A stretch of 64,000 nucleotides of DNA from Cryptomeria japonica (GCF_030272615.1 NC_081415.1:374743392-374807391), one strand, 5' to 3'; counted from the first letter of the stretch, positions 11,316 to 23,206 are shown. The notes: generated from the sequence alone by a model not told the origin. Translations and numbers: made by a program.

Positions 11316-12411
11316 GTAAATGCACGTTCATTGTAAAGAGAGGTCTATCATCAAAGTTTGATTTCCTTTATCTCTTAGGCCCAATGTAGCCTTCATCTCT
11401 TGTATTGCTTTGCATTTAAGGCATTTAGTTTTGAATTGCCCTTGTGAAAGGGATAGGAGTTAAAAGTTGTGTGGATTACCATATTGAACTGTCTTGATTT
11501 GAACTATTGATTATGCAGTTTAAATATTTGTATCTTGAGTCTTTCTTAGCATACTTATAGAATCTTAGAGTTTCTTAAGGAGAGCTTTTTTGATTGGTGT
11601 AGATTCATGGATAACATTGAGGGATTACGAAAATACTCCCATTTTTTGGTTAGAGGTATGGGTTATCTAAAACAAGAGAACTAACAAAATCTGAATCAAT
11701 CCATATACTATGAAATAAAAGGAAGGGAATATAAAATAAAGTAAAACTTGAGGTGAATATTTAATTTGAAGATTTTTTAGGAATGGTAAATGAGAAAATT
11801 GTAACATTCACGGATCATTCAATTTCTGCAGTTATAACAAAATCAGAATTGCAATCAGCCTGATATAGTCCAAGCTAATCACAATCTGTGCAAGGATGTA
11901 ATAGGTTATGCCGTTATTCAACCGACATTCTGTAACATTAGTTCAAATAATGAAAGCCAAATGAATCTGTTCAGATAGGGAAAGTCAAATGAATCTGACT
12001 TCATAGAAACTCTGTGCCCATGCTTGAACGCTAATAATTAACTTAGATTTTTTGGAAAGTAAACAGAGCATTTAATGATATTCATCCAGATTCCAAATCA
12101 TACACAAATTTAAATATCCAAATCAAATTAAAATGACAACTTGGTTATGAATTGAATGCAACGGATACTGCTTACTGTCAAAAGAAAGTAACCCAGAACA
12201 AAACTGAGCATTTTAGTATTAATTCTAATTTTCTCGACTCCATACAAAATCTCCCACTTTTGGAGAGTAATTGAAAATTATATTTACATGGAAGAGTTTT
12301 CATTGAAGCAGAATTCAATACTCATGTTCTTTTCACTTTTGAGAATGTAAAAGAAAAACAAAAAATCATTAATTGCTGTTTTAACTACTTGAAGGGAGTC
12401 GAGAAAAAAAT
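11316..12411. other. No gene seen (start of RCC1 intron 2)
   Basis: AT-rich sequence with no recognisable exon, RNA gene or transposon domain. Confidence 0.6.
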
Positions 12412-12696
12412 TGTTAGGATTTCATCTGCAAAATAATATCAAATAGAACAATAACATGCAAAAAAATAAAAAATACAATGCTTAGAAAATAGTTGCAAAT
12501 TTTCTTATAGTGATAACAAGAATCACAAATCTCTCTGGGCGATCTCCTTGAGAGCAAAACTCTATTACAAAATATTATATCTATATGATCTTTAATTTAT
12601 TATAATATCAATATAAAGTCCCTACAAAGAGTGATCTACAAGGTACAATCAATGCCATGTAATATTAACTAAATAATGATACCTTGACCGTTACAA
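12412..12696 (-). repeat. Candidate LTR next to gypsy element G
   Basis: Read on the minus strand it begins TGTAACGGTCAAGG and ends CCTAACA, and it lies just beyond the C-terminal end of the gypsy pol remnant, where a 3' LTR should be. No matching target duplication and no convincing partner LTR were found (33348 shares only TGTAACGGTCAA). Confidence 0.4.
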
Positions 12697-12719
12697 TGCT
12701 CAAATTAGCACATGGTTAG

Positions 12720-13428
12720 GATGTGAGGGTCCTACCATGCTCTCACCCTTTGGAAAGCCTTGATCTCGAAGATTGAATTGGGAAAACTATTGTTGAAGTT
12801 GATGGAGAGCTTCCTAAGTGGCATATTTTAGTTACATTTGCTGCCACTAAACCAAAATTTTAGTGATGGTGTGGTTATAGAGAGCATGATCATTGGTCCA
12901 AAATAGCCTCTAGCTCGAGGATGATAGATCCTTGTTTATCCAATTCAAGAAGTGTAGACACAATATGAACATGTTGCCCAAGGATCCTCTTTAGACAATA
13001 GTCATGTGAATCAAGATTTATCTTGGAGGATGTAGGGAGATCCAAGATGTAGGCCACTTTTCCCCTTGCTATAGTATCTATAAGGGTCCATGATTTGTGC
13101 ATCAACTTTTATCTGCCGATAAGCTTGCGTAACATTTTCTTGTATGGTTGAGGACACAAGATAATCATATCCTCAATAGTGATTTTGCGCCTGAAGTGGT
13201 GTTGATTCGCTTGCTGTTTCATTTGAGGCCAAGTTGTCTTTGGGAGTTTGGGAAAGGAACTCATGGGTGTTGAGAATGGAGTCAACAATTTGTACTTTGG
13301 AACTGCCTAGCGATTAGGAAGCAAGGGATGGTGGAATTTGGCCATACACAACTTTATAGGGTGTCTCTTGCATTTAGACCACTACAATGCCACTGCCCAA
13401 GCATCACTTTCATTGGTAAAGGGTTTGG
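12720..13428 (-). pseudogene. G pol C-terminus: integrase end and chromodomain-like tail
   Basis: The minus-strand frame 13105-12890 contains CLKRILGQHV and ILELEAILDQ, the usual gypsy (Tekay/chromovirus-like) sequence after the integrase. A degraded tail with FEIKAF follows towards 12760. Towards 13428 the frames fit the integrase C-terminal region, with stops. Confidence 0.65.
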
Positions 13429-13707
13429 AAAAGTTTGGCTGCACATGTATTGGTGTAGTGCACATATCATGCTTAAGTAAATTGAAAGCCTTCTATGCCA
13501 TTTCTGACCACATGAATGCAACACAAATGGAATTTCCTTAAACATGGCAATTTGATCCTAGCCTTTGACAAATTTCTGTAATAGCCAGCAAAAGCCAAGA
13601 ATCCTTGAAGGCTTTTGAGATTTTTTGGTTTTGGCCAATTTTTCACGTCTTCAATGTTTTGAGGGTCAACCTTAATTCCTTTGGCATATATGATATGTCC
13701 TAGATAT
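13429..13707 (-). repeat. 279-bp duplicated RT segment, copy 1
   Basis: Same length as 15312-15590 with no gaps and about 11 differences by eye. On the minus strand it encodes the gypsy RT part YLGHIIYAKGI...GFLGF. The two copies sit directly at the two ends of LTR1. Confidence 0.85.
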
Positions 13708-13708
13708 A

Positions 13709-15312
13709 TGTAATGTCCTCTTTTCTAGCACACATTGTATGATGTTGTCGTTAGCCTATTTCTCCATGGTCCTGTAGGCTAACCAAGACTCTTAAGGGAT
13801 CTTGATGATATTTGGCCTAGGCAGTTTCAGTTAACTACGATTCTGAGATGTTTTGATGTGTTTTTGGGTTACTTTGTATTTATAGTAAGTCAGTTGGGCT
13901 AGGTTAGGATCATTAGTGGTTCATGAATAATATCCTGTTAATGGTTATTGATGATATTGAGTCGAGATTTTAATAATCATTTGCGATTATTAATTTATTT
14001 ATCAATAAAGTTAAGTTATAAAGTTAAATTAAAATATTTAACTTTATTGATGTGGCAACTTAAGTTAAAAGGGAAAGTAATTTAAATATTAAAAGTTCCC
14101 TTTATTAAAATGTGGAGACATGAATTTTAAGGTGAAAACTGAAAAAGTATTTCTTCTATCCCACATTGGCTAGAAAGTGTGTGAGCTCTCCTAGGAAAGT
14201 TATAAAAGGTTCTTAAGAGCTCATTAATGGAAATGCTTGGTTTATTATTTTCTCTTGGAGAGTTTGGGAGCTTTGGCTTTCAGCAGGTTTGAGGATGGAA
14301 ACCTTTGAGCTTGGAGGCAGTGGACGAAAACCTATTGTTAGTTGGAGATATCATTTAGGCGTCTTGCTTGTGTTTCACATTTTTGGAAATGAAGGTACTG
14401 CTGTTGTAAGATACCTTTTATGTATCTACTATTCATTTTGCTAGGGTTTGAATATTGTGAAGGAGTTTGGATGCCAAACTCGTTGAGCTGCATGTTGGAC
14501 ATTGTTGGGTGCTACAGTGCTGTGAACAGTGCGTGAACAATGTTGCTACAGTGACACATCAGTTTGCTGTCCACAAGATTTTGATGATCTACTTGGCACT
14601 TCATTGACACATTATGCTGCCTAAGGTTTCAGCACCCTATTCCTAGGTTTGGACACATCTCTTTGGAGGAGTTTGGGATTATTTTTAGCTGTCATAATCT
14701 TCAGACAAAGGGCAGAAAATATCAGACCTACATAAGGAGATTCAGACATTATCTTCAGCCATTCATGTCATCAAATTATGCCTAAAGGACACATTGAATT
14801 TCAGGCCATATCCCTATTGCCATCCATTGGGGCTAAAACCCGTGACTAAAGGGAACTTCAGGGATGTAGGAAAGATTAACCCAGCAGCAGTTCAAAGTAT
14901 TAGTGACTGTTTTTTTACCAGCTGGGCTGAGCATTGTTAGCTGCAACCCTTCATTTGGAGTCTACTTCTGGTATGTGAACTTGTGCTTGAGTTGGACACA
15001 CCGTTGTAGAAGAAACTTGAAATTTCCAGATTATAATAGGATTGAAATTTGAGGAGATATTTCTGTTTTCAGTTTGAATCAGATTTGAAATAAGAATAAG
15101 CTTATGATTATTATCTTTATTATCTTGTCATTGTTATCTATTAGTCATTGTATTCAACTCTTTTTCTAAGCAAACATTGCACAAACTAAAACCTCTGAAA
15201 CAAAGGAAAACTCAGAAATCAGTCCTAAGAAGAATACATGCCAAGTGTTTGACAAAATGTCAAACCACACAAACTGAAAAAATAAGTGCAGAAAGGATAG
15301 GGGTTCTTACCA
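13709..15312 (+). mobile_element. LTR1, 1.6-kb gypsy-type LTR inside G
   Basis: Starts TGTAATGTCCTC and ends TTCTTACCA. Over its first few hundred bases it aligns with the solo LTR at 37494-39318 (shared GATGTTGTCGTTAGCC, then TTTGGCCTAG). No internal coding region, so a solo LTR. Instead of a 5-bp target duplication it is flanked by a 279-bp direct repeat of host sequence. Confidence 0.75.
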
Positions 15313-15590
15313 AAAGTTTGGCTGCACAGGTATTGGTGTAGTGCACATATCATGCTTGAGTAAATTGAAATCCTTCTATGCCATTTCTAACCACATGAAT
15401 GCAACACAAATGAAATTTTCTTAAACATGTCAATTTGATCTTAGCCTTTGACAAATTTCTGTAATAGCCAGCAAAAGCCAAGAATCCTTGAAGGCTTTTG
15501 AGAGTTTTTGGTTTTGGCCAATTTTTCATGTCTTCAATGTTTTGAGGGCCAACCTTAATTCCTTTGGCATATATGATATGTCCTAGATAT
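15312..15590 (-). repeat. 279-bp duplicated RT segment, copy 2
   Basis: Second copy of 13429-13707, about 96 percent identical by eye. This copy continues without a break into host gypsy RT sequence up to 15614, so it is the one in the original context. Confidence 0.85.
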
Positions 15591-17060
15591 TTGGCCTTTG
15601 TTTGGCCAAAATAATGTTGGAAATATTGTCATTGATGTCAAGGGCAATCAGTTGAGATTGTTGGAAATATTGTCATTGATGTAAGAGCCATTGTGAGAGG
15701 TATTCATTTTTTCAGTTGATGTCAAAGAATTTTACATTAACTGTAATTGATATTGAAGAAATCACTGTTAAGAGATTCCGAAGTTTAAATTAAAGATATA
15801 AACTTATTTATTCTGGTTGATTGCTCTTAGCATCAAAGAAAGATATACATATATATGCAATGATTGTTATCAATTAATATGCGGCATGCTGACCGATTCA
15901 TTATATGAGAAGCGATTCTGTTAGAGCAGTGATAAGAAAGATATGTTGAAGACTATTAAAAGGAAAGATTATTTCATTAAAAAGAGACTTTCATTACCAT
16001 TGAGAGAAGAGACTTCTTAGAAGTTCATTATCAGAGAGCAGCGACTTTAGACTATTGAAATATATCTAGTTCATATCCCTTGATTGGGCCGACCTAACTT
16101 GGTAAATGTTTGATGGGCCTCCTTATGTGATTATATTATGAAGCTTGTGAATGTTAAAGGGCAGGCCCAATTTTGGGCACTCAATTGTGTAACTTGTAAT
16201 TGGGTCTGGCCCTAAATGGGCATTGTAACTTGTGATTCATGCTGGGCCCTAAATGGGTGATACAATGTAACTTGTTGATGTGATAGGGCTGACCCTATAA
16301 TATGTAACTTGTAATTATTATGGGTCAGACCTGTTGGTGTTTGTTTTATCATCTACCAAACATTAGAATAGGATGCTCGAAGGCATTCTATCCTCTCCTG
16401 AAAAATCACTACTGATTCCAAGGTCTATATGTGCGAACAAGCGACTTTAGTTGAATAGCTTCTTGGGTAGTGTATGCTGAAAATCTCAAGGGGGACTTAC
16501 GTTTAACAACTGTCTTGAACTGCTGGACTTAGATGGATATAGCAATTTTAGGCTCTTCTTTTTTTTTTTGATTTTCTGGGAATTAGACTTTCAAAAGAAA
16601 AGGAAAAAGGGATAGGGTTTGAGAAGGCTAATCTAATCCTACGAATTCTGGAGACGGTATCAACTGGGTGCTCTCGAGAAACCAAACCTTGCTTCGCCAC
16701 ACTAGGGACAACTACACAAAGTCGGTGCAATCTTCGATGGGTTGTGCTTATGATCGTGATGTTGGGATGCACAGAGGACGGGCTCAGACTAACTTTGCAC
16801 GATAAGATGGAAATCATCCATTTACCAAAAGTATGAGCGGAGATACACCATCAATTGACACTTATCAAATCCTTCATTCAAATTAACAACAATGAAAGCA
16901 AATCTAAATTAATTCTAACTAAGTGTTGAGGAAATTGAAACCATGCAAATCATTCAAACAATAGGGATTACAAAGCAGTGCACATGCAATATATTATCTG
17001 GAAATGACCTTAAGCAACAATACATCAAAAACCTCACACTCTCCAAATGAGAGGAGGTAG

Positions 17061-17070
17061 CCTTATATAG
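17061..17070 (-). promoter_or_regulatory. Candidate TATA box of unit A
   Basis: CTATATAAGG on the minus strand, about 740 bp before the 3' end of A. Unit B has a TATA box at the matching place, about 840 bp before its end. Confidence 0.45.
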
Positions 17071-17625
17071 TTTTCAAAAATAAATGAACTGCCGAGATCA
17101 AACAGTGATCAAGGGCCCAGATTGAAAGCTACAAACCCTAATTAAGGTTTCCCAAAACTAACTACCCTCAACCAATGAGAAAATTACATTTGGGACACTT
17201 GTCCTTCTTGCTAAATATGAACCATCGATGAAAATAGAAGGTTGTTGCATTGTGAAGTGTGCCCTTTTAGAAGCTTCTGGATAAGTCAGGTCCATTGAAC
17301 CTGGACATGCTGACTTGGAGCAATCTGATTGGTCGAAAGATGACGAGGCGCCACCTCAACGTGTTGGATGTCTTCCTTGAATTCTCCAATTTGTGTCAAG
17401 AAATTGTCTATGTATGGAAATTTGATTCCTTCTTGTCGCCATTTGATTTTGCTTGGGAGCTTGTCTTTTTCAATTCCTTCCGGAGATGAAATCCTTAAAG
17501 AAGTTGGAAGTTTATTTAACTTTTCCATATTTTCACCAAGTCTGAGAACTTTTCTTTCTTAATACCTTGAGATTCTTTCAAGTGCCTCGAATTTGGAGAA
17601 GAAATCCCTTCGTGAAGTATTTCAT

Positions 17626-18055
17626 ACTTAGCCAAATTTTGGCCCTCTCTATGCTTGGACGAACCTTGCTCGTGGTCCTGTCTTCAATTCTGAATTTGGC
17701 TTGAAACTCCATTTGTGTTTTCTATGACGATCCTGCCTTCAGCTGCCAATTTATGTTGCGCGGGGGGAGGGTAAAAGCTCTAGATAACCCCTTGCAAATA
17801 TGAAATGATGGGATCAAGTTGTTCAGGCATTCGCTATGATCATGCCCTCCCTCTCAATACCCTGACATTTGGAGAAGAATTTCTCCATGCCTTCATCATA
17901 ATTGAGGAAATTGGAATTTTCTCATACTTAGCCAAATTTTGGCGATCTCCACGCTCGGATGAACTTTGCTCGTGAACTTGTCCTCAATCCTCTGTTTGGC
18001 TTGATATTCTAGCTGCGATCTCTATGATGATCCCGCTTCTATTTCCTCTTGCGAC
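17626..18055. repeat. Tandem duplication of about 130 bp in unit A
   Basis: The stretch starting CATACTTAGCCAAATTTTGG near 17624 returns about 290 bp later near 17915, followed in both by a similar GGATGAAC...TTTGCTCGTG...TTGGCTTGA series. The word ACTTAGCCA also occurs near 18126 and 18219. No coding potential. Confidence 0.6.
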
Positions 18056-18938
18056 CTGTAAAACCAAAGGAAAATTAGTTAGAGATCTATCTTGGATTAA
18101 AGAAGATTTTCTTTCATTTTCATACTTAGCCATGAGAATGGGATTTTCACATGTAAATTCTCCAACCTTCAAGATAACTGTGATCACAATCCAACACCAA
18201 GTGTTATAACTCCGAAAATTTCTTATACTTAGCCAAAAAAAATGATTTTCCTCCCTTCAAAATTCGAACAAATTCACTAAAAATCATTTCTTAAACTCTA
18301 GAAAAAAACTCAGAAAATACATAAATCTGCGTCATGAATTTAATTTCACCTTCGAATAAATGGAAGTAAGGCTGGAAATTTCTCAAAAATACTCAAAAAT
18401 TCAGGAGAGATTCAATAATTCTTCCGTATATTGGTTGTCTTTCTCCAAAAATCTGTGAAACTTTTGTCAAAAAGTTTATCCAACTTCCAACAATATCCAA
18501 AACTTTCTCTAGATGAACTCCAAACTGAAAGTATTTTACTATGCTCTCCTTAATATTTTCTAACTTCTTGGTGTAGACATGAAGTTTACAACGAAGTATT
18601 TGTAAATAAAGTTAAATCCTCAATCGGAAACCCTTAAAATCTTCCAACTCATGTTTCCAATTTTAACTTCATTCTTTAGGAAAGTGTTGTCATGTTTCCA
18701 AATTCGAAGAAAATATCTTCCAAAAGTTTCCAATTTGGCTATAAGTTCGAAATATTTATTAATCTTCCAATATTCTCTTTTAAAAACTTTCCATTTTGGA
18801 TTTAAGTTCGAAATCCTTATCAATCTTCAAATATTCTTTTCCAAAGAACTTGCTATTTTGGTCTCTAAGTTCGAAATCTTGAAGGATTTTCATGACATCA
18901 CTTGTATTTTCGTTGATTTTGTTTGACTTTTATGCTTA

Positions 18939-20125
18939 GGTGGACTTTTGAAGACTCACCTTCATCTTCTTCAAGCTTTGACGGACTTTTGGAAGCTTAC
19001 CTTCTTTGGCGGACTTTCCTTTACCTCTCAATGCATGGCGGAGATTTAGAGGTCTCCACATCATCTCCTTGGATAGGGCGGAGTTTTGGTGTTACTTCCA
19101 CCAAGGCGGACTTTGGTGTCACCTCCACCAAGGCGGACTTTGAAGGCTCCAATATGCTTGGAGGGTGGAGTTTAGACTTGGCTTCTATCATGGCGGGCTT
19201 CCTTGAAGGCCTCCCTTGGGCGGAGTTTTGGAGACTCTCCCTTGAGCAGACTTTGGTGAGTCCTCTACCTTGAGCGGACTTCTAAGGCCTCTCCTCATGG
19301 GCGGACTTTGGAGACTCTCCTACCTTGTTGCTTGCCAAGGCGGACTTCTAGATAACCCTTCATCAAGACTTGAAGGCTTAGGGCGGACTTTTCATATGGC
19401 TCTTCTTCCATGACTTAGCATCTTGGGCGGAGTTTGAAGACTTCTCCAACATGGGCGGACTTCCCTGAGATCACCATCATTTTGCTAGGGTAGGGTGGAC
19501 TTTAGAGGTGGCACCAAGGAGGGCGGAGTTTTGGGCTCTCTCTCCTTAGTCTTCTTGACCTATGGGGGACTTTGGAGACTCCTCTACATGGCGGGCTTTA
19601 GGCTATACCCCTTCATGGCGGACTTCTAAGACCTCTCCTCATGGGCTTCCAAACTGAACCTATACATGGCGGAGTTTTGACAAGGCTCCCACATGGCGGA
19701 CCTTGGAGGGCATTCCTTCATGGCAGACTTTGGAGGGTTGGCCACCAACATGGTAGGATAGGGCGGAGTTTCAAGTGTTGGCCACCAAGGTGCTAGGATA
19801 GGGCGGAGTTTCAAGACCATTCACTCAGCAGCACCTTGGGCAGAGTTTTGGATGACCAACACCATGGGCGGAGTTTTGGAAGGTGTTCTCCTTGGGCGGA
19901 CTTCTGGGTGACCTTAACCAAGGCGGACTTTGAAGGTCTTCCTCATGCATGGCGGACTTTGGTGTTCCCTCTCAACATGGCGGACTTTTGGAGAGACCTC
20001 AACCAAGGTGGAGTTTTAGGCTTCCACCAAGGAGGGCGGACATTGGAAGACCTCTTCAAACATGGCGGACTTTGAGCACCTCTCCATCATGGGGCGGAGT
20101 TTAGAGCTCTCTCTTCAAGGCGGAC
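18939..20125 (-). repeat. Array of about 38 GGCGGA(C/G)TTT motifs in unit A
   Basis: Within 1.2 kb the plus strand shows the core GGCGGACTTT or GGCGGAGTTT about 38 times, mostly 27-45 bp apart, often preceded by ATG or AAG. The sequence between cores is variable but rich in CTCC, ACCTC and CCTTGG. Single copies are damaged (GGTGGA, GGCAGA, GGCGGG). In element orientation the core is AAAGTCCGCC, and the array lies about 760-1,950 bp from the 5' end. Confidence 0.9.
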
Positions 20126-20200
20126 TATATATGAAATATAACATTTAAGTATAAGTGGTATTTCAATATGTCTTTTCTCTTAAGTTATATTTCATATATA
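20126..20200. repeat. 17-bp perfect inverted repeat next to the array
   Basis: Arms 20126-20142 and 20184-20200 are exact reverse complements (TATATATGAAATATAAC), with a 41-bp loop. It lies exactly at the edge of the GGCGGA array. Confidence 0.8.
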
Positions 20201-21440
20201 TTGTCAGGATGTTTGAGAGTGGTTTCGGACCTCTAGGACTAATAATGCAAAATCTAGTTTTTGGAGGATTCTCCAATTTTCCAGACTTAGTCAAATTTCA
20301 GGATCAGGATGACATTCCAGACTTAGCCAAATTTCTTGACATTTGAGGATCAGGATGATTTTTCGAGCTGATTATCCTTTGAATGTGCCATGACCCCCTA
20401 AAATATAGAAACTTAGCTTTTTGCGCCAAAACTTGAAAATTTTGGATCGCGGTCGAAGCAGGTCAGTGGTATCAGTGCAAACCCTAGGTCCCCATTCCGA
20501 AAAAGCAAAAAGCAGACATCCCTAAAAAATAGGGAAAACTTTCTAAAAATAGCCATACCGGGGATTGGGCTAAAAGTGCCAAAAATGAAACTTCCTAAAA
20601 AATAGGAAAAAGCAAAAAAGCAAACTTTCTATTTGTCCAAATTTGTCCAAATCAATTGCGATCTTCGCCCTTTGGCCTTTCTAGGCACTTTGACGGCATC
20701 CAGACTCTGGTATCACTTGGCTTGCAAAAACTAGCTTTCAATCTCTAAGACTTGAACCGTTCAAAACTGAGCAAGGCTTGGCAAAAAATGAAGCTGAAGG
20801 CCACGAGACACTAACAAAAACCCTAGAAAGCAGGAAAAGAGAGGGTCCCCATTTGCAATGGGGTGATGTGTGAAAAAGGTCACAACAAGACCCTATTTTG
20901 GGCGCCAACTTTAATACACTTGATTTATGCTAGCCGACTTGAAGAATTAAAGGTCAAGTCGCCTATAAGTACAAAGTACTTATCATTGTTCACATCATCT
21001 TTTAGTGAAACTATCTCTGCAATATACAACAACAAACATCTGTAGATGCACAACGAACACTGTTGGAAGCAACAACGAACACCCTTGAAGGTCAGCGAAC
21101 TCCATCTGAAGGGCAACGAAGCTTCCCTTTTGACTGCAGTCTTCACTTGAAGGTCAACGAACTGTCATTGAAGGCTGTGGACATCATCAGCAAACTTCAT
21201 CTTTGTGACAACAACATCTGCAGATAAGTTCACTGTGTTTGGTTTGCTGATAGCTTCAAGTGTTGAAGCTCAACTGTAAAGAAACAATTAGTTATTGTTT
21301 AATAAAGATTTGAGATATTGTAGCTAGGTTTTTCACCTCCAAGAGGGAGGTTTTCCCAAGGTATAAGCGTGTTATGTGTGTGCTTTATTTTAGTTTGGTT
21401 TTCTGTTCTATATTGTTAATCTGATCATTAAAAACTAACA

Positions 21441-21452
21441 TGGTATCAGAGC
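21441..21452 (+). other. Primer binding site of T
   Basis: TGGTATCAGAGC starts directly after the 5' LTR of T and matches initiator methionine tRNA. Confidence 0.9.
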
Positions 21453-22005
21453 AGTGTCTAGACTTCAAACTAAATTCACACTCTTGTGGCGAGGATATTT
21501 ATGAAGTGCTTATAGATGAGAATGGATTCTGAGTGATGGCAAGGGCCGAAGGCCACGCAGCACTCATCATATGATTCGGTGTGATCTAAGTGGATGGTTA
21601 TGTTGAAAACTAACTTATAAAGAAAAGTATTTTTTGAATTTTTCATGTTGTTATCAATTCATTGGATAGCGAATCATGTATGATAGTCTTAAACTATTAG
21701 TAACCTCTCTTGAATGTTTTTAGGACGGAGATTGCATTCTAGGGTGGATGAGCTTGATACATCCTGTGGGAAAGTCATGCAGGTTGAAGAATGGAGATGC
21801 AGCTTGCTGCCATAAGACTAAGTTGGTGGCTGAAGATGTTTTCTCGAAAAAGAAGGCTATAACATTCAGAAGGAGTGTGATGTTTCAGCTTCAGAGGGAG
21901 CTTGTTAGGCTCAGAGGGAGCCTGTTTCTTTCAGCTTAAGAGGAAGCCGCATTCTTGGGTTAATGCATTCTTCTATGGGAGAAGTTTGAGGTGAAAGCCC
22001 TCGTT

Positions 22006-22330
22006 CCACCCTCTGCGAGTAGGTATGGTGGAGCCACCCTCTACGAGTAGGCATGGTGGTGTTACATTCTTCTCTGGGAGAAGTTTGAGGTTAGAGCCCT
22101 CGTTCCACCCTCTGCGAGTAGGCATGGTGAACCCACCCTCTACGAGTAGGTATGGTGGGTATCATTGAAGAAATTCCACCCTCTGCGAGTAGGCATGGTG
22201 GTCCCACCCTTTGCGAGTAGGTATGGTGGGTATCATGGAAGAAATTCCATGAAGGGTTCATTCACCCTTTGGGAGTAGCTATGGTGAACGTATCATGTGT
22301 TTCATCCATGGGAGTAGCCATGGTGGTAGC
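22006..22330 (+). repeat. CCACCCTCTGCGAGTAGG repeat array in T
   Basis: Eight units starting at 22006, 22034, 22105, 22133, 22176, 22204, 22262 and 22303; the last two are degenerate. Each unit starts CCACC and ends GGTGG about 26 bp later, so a short stem can form. Units come in pairs 28 bp apart, and pairs repeat at 99 and 71 bp, so the array grew as pairs. It fills the end of the non-coding interior of T. Confidence 0.88.
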
Positions 22331-22368
22331 CTCTATGTGACTTGATCATTCAAGGGATCCTCCCTAGC

Positions 22369-22378
22369 TAAGAGGGAG
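22369..22378 (+). other. Polypurine tract of T
   Basis: The purine run AAGAGGGAG directly precedes the TGTTGAAATA start of the 3' LTR. Confidence 0.8.
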
Positions 22379-23206
22379 TGTTGAAATATAGCTAGGTCGT
22401 ATCCCTTGATTGGGCCGACCTAACTTGGTAAATGTTTGATGGGCCTTCTTATGTGGTTATATTATGAAGCTTGTGAATGTTAAAGGGTAGGCCCTATTTT
22501 GGGCGCTCAACTTGTGTAACTTGTAATTGGGTCTAGCCCCAAATGGGCATTGTAACTTGTGATTCATGCTGGGCCCTAAATGGGTGATACAATGTAACTT
22601 GTTGATGTGATAGGGCTGACCCTATAATATGTAACTTGTAATTATTATGGGTCAGACCCTATTTTGGGCGCCAACTTTAATACATTTGATTTATGCTAGC
22701 CGACTTGAAGAATTAAAGGTCAAGTCGCCTATAAGTACAAAGTACTTATCATTGTTCATATCATCTTTTAGTGAAACTATCTCTGCAATATACAACAACG
22801 AACATCTGTAGATGCACATCGAACACTGTTGGAAGGAACAACGAACACCCTTGAAGGTTAGCGAACTCCATCTGAAGGGCAGCAAACCTTCCCTTCTGAC
22901 AACAGTCTTCACTTGAAGGTCAACGAACTGTCATTGAAGGCTGTGGACATCATCAACGAACTTCATCTTTGTGACAACAACATCTGCAGATAAGTTCACT
23001 GTGTTTAGTTTGCTGATAGCTTCAAGTGTTGAAGCTCAACTGTAAAGAAACAATTGGTTATTGTTTAATAAAGATCTGAGATATTGTAGCTGGGTTTTTC
23101 ACCTCCAAGAGGGAGGGTTTCCCAGGGTATAAGCGTGTTATGTGTGTGCTTTATTTTAGTTTGGTTTTCTGTTCTATACTGTTAATCTGATCACTAAAAA
23201 CTAACA
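22379..23206 (+). repeat. 3' LTR of T
   Basis: 828 bp, TG...CA, matching 16053-16331 joined to 20893-21440 almost base for base. It shows the empty site of unit A (GGGTCAGACCCTATTTTGGG), which proves that A is an insertion. Confidence 0.92.

Larger units (their letters stand above)
16332..20887 (-). mobile_element. Unit A: 4.56-kb giant LTR-like element, minus orientation
   Basis: Perfect target duplications AGACC (16327-16331, 20888-20892). On the minus strand it begins TGTTGTGACC and then TTTTTCACACATCACCCC, ends CACCAACA, has a TATA box at 17061-17070 and a large short-repeat array in its 5' half. The first 45 bases and the last 90 bases are recognisably related to unit B at 55525-62742. 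No internal LTR pair, PBS or coding region was found, so it is read as a solo LTR of a very long LTR family. Confidence 0.8.
16053..23206 (+). mobile_element. Non-autonomous LTR element T, interrupted by A
   Basis: 5' LTR in two parts (16053-16331 and 20893-21440, 827 bp together), PBS at 21441, a 938-bp internal region without pol, PPT, and 3' LTR at 22379-23206 (828 bp). Target duplications TAGAC (16048-16052) and AAGAC (23207-23211) differ at one base. Net length is about 2.6 kb. It resembles a TRIM or small LARD and would depend on another copia-like element for its proteins. Unit A is inserted in its 5' LTR. Confidence 0.88.

Noticed and set aside
18620-18926. Overlapping frames on both strands in unit A
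   Set aside because: They follow a short internal repeat (ATAAGTTCGAAAT-type words) and show no known domain.
18923-19273. Open frame of 116 codons in the GGCGGA array
   Set aside because: Its product repeats GVTSTKADF because it translates the array; no start context or homology.
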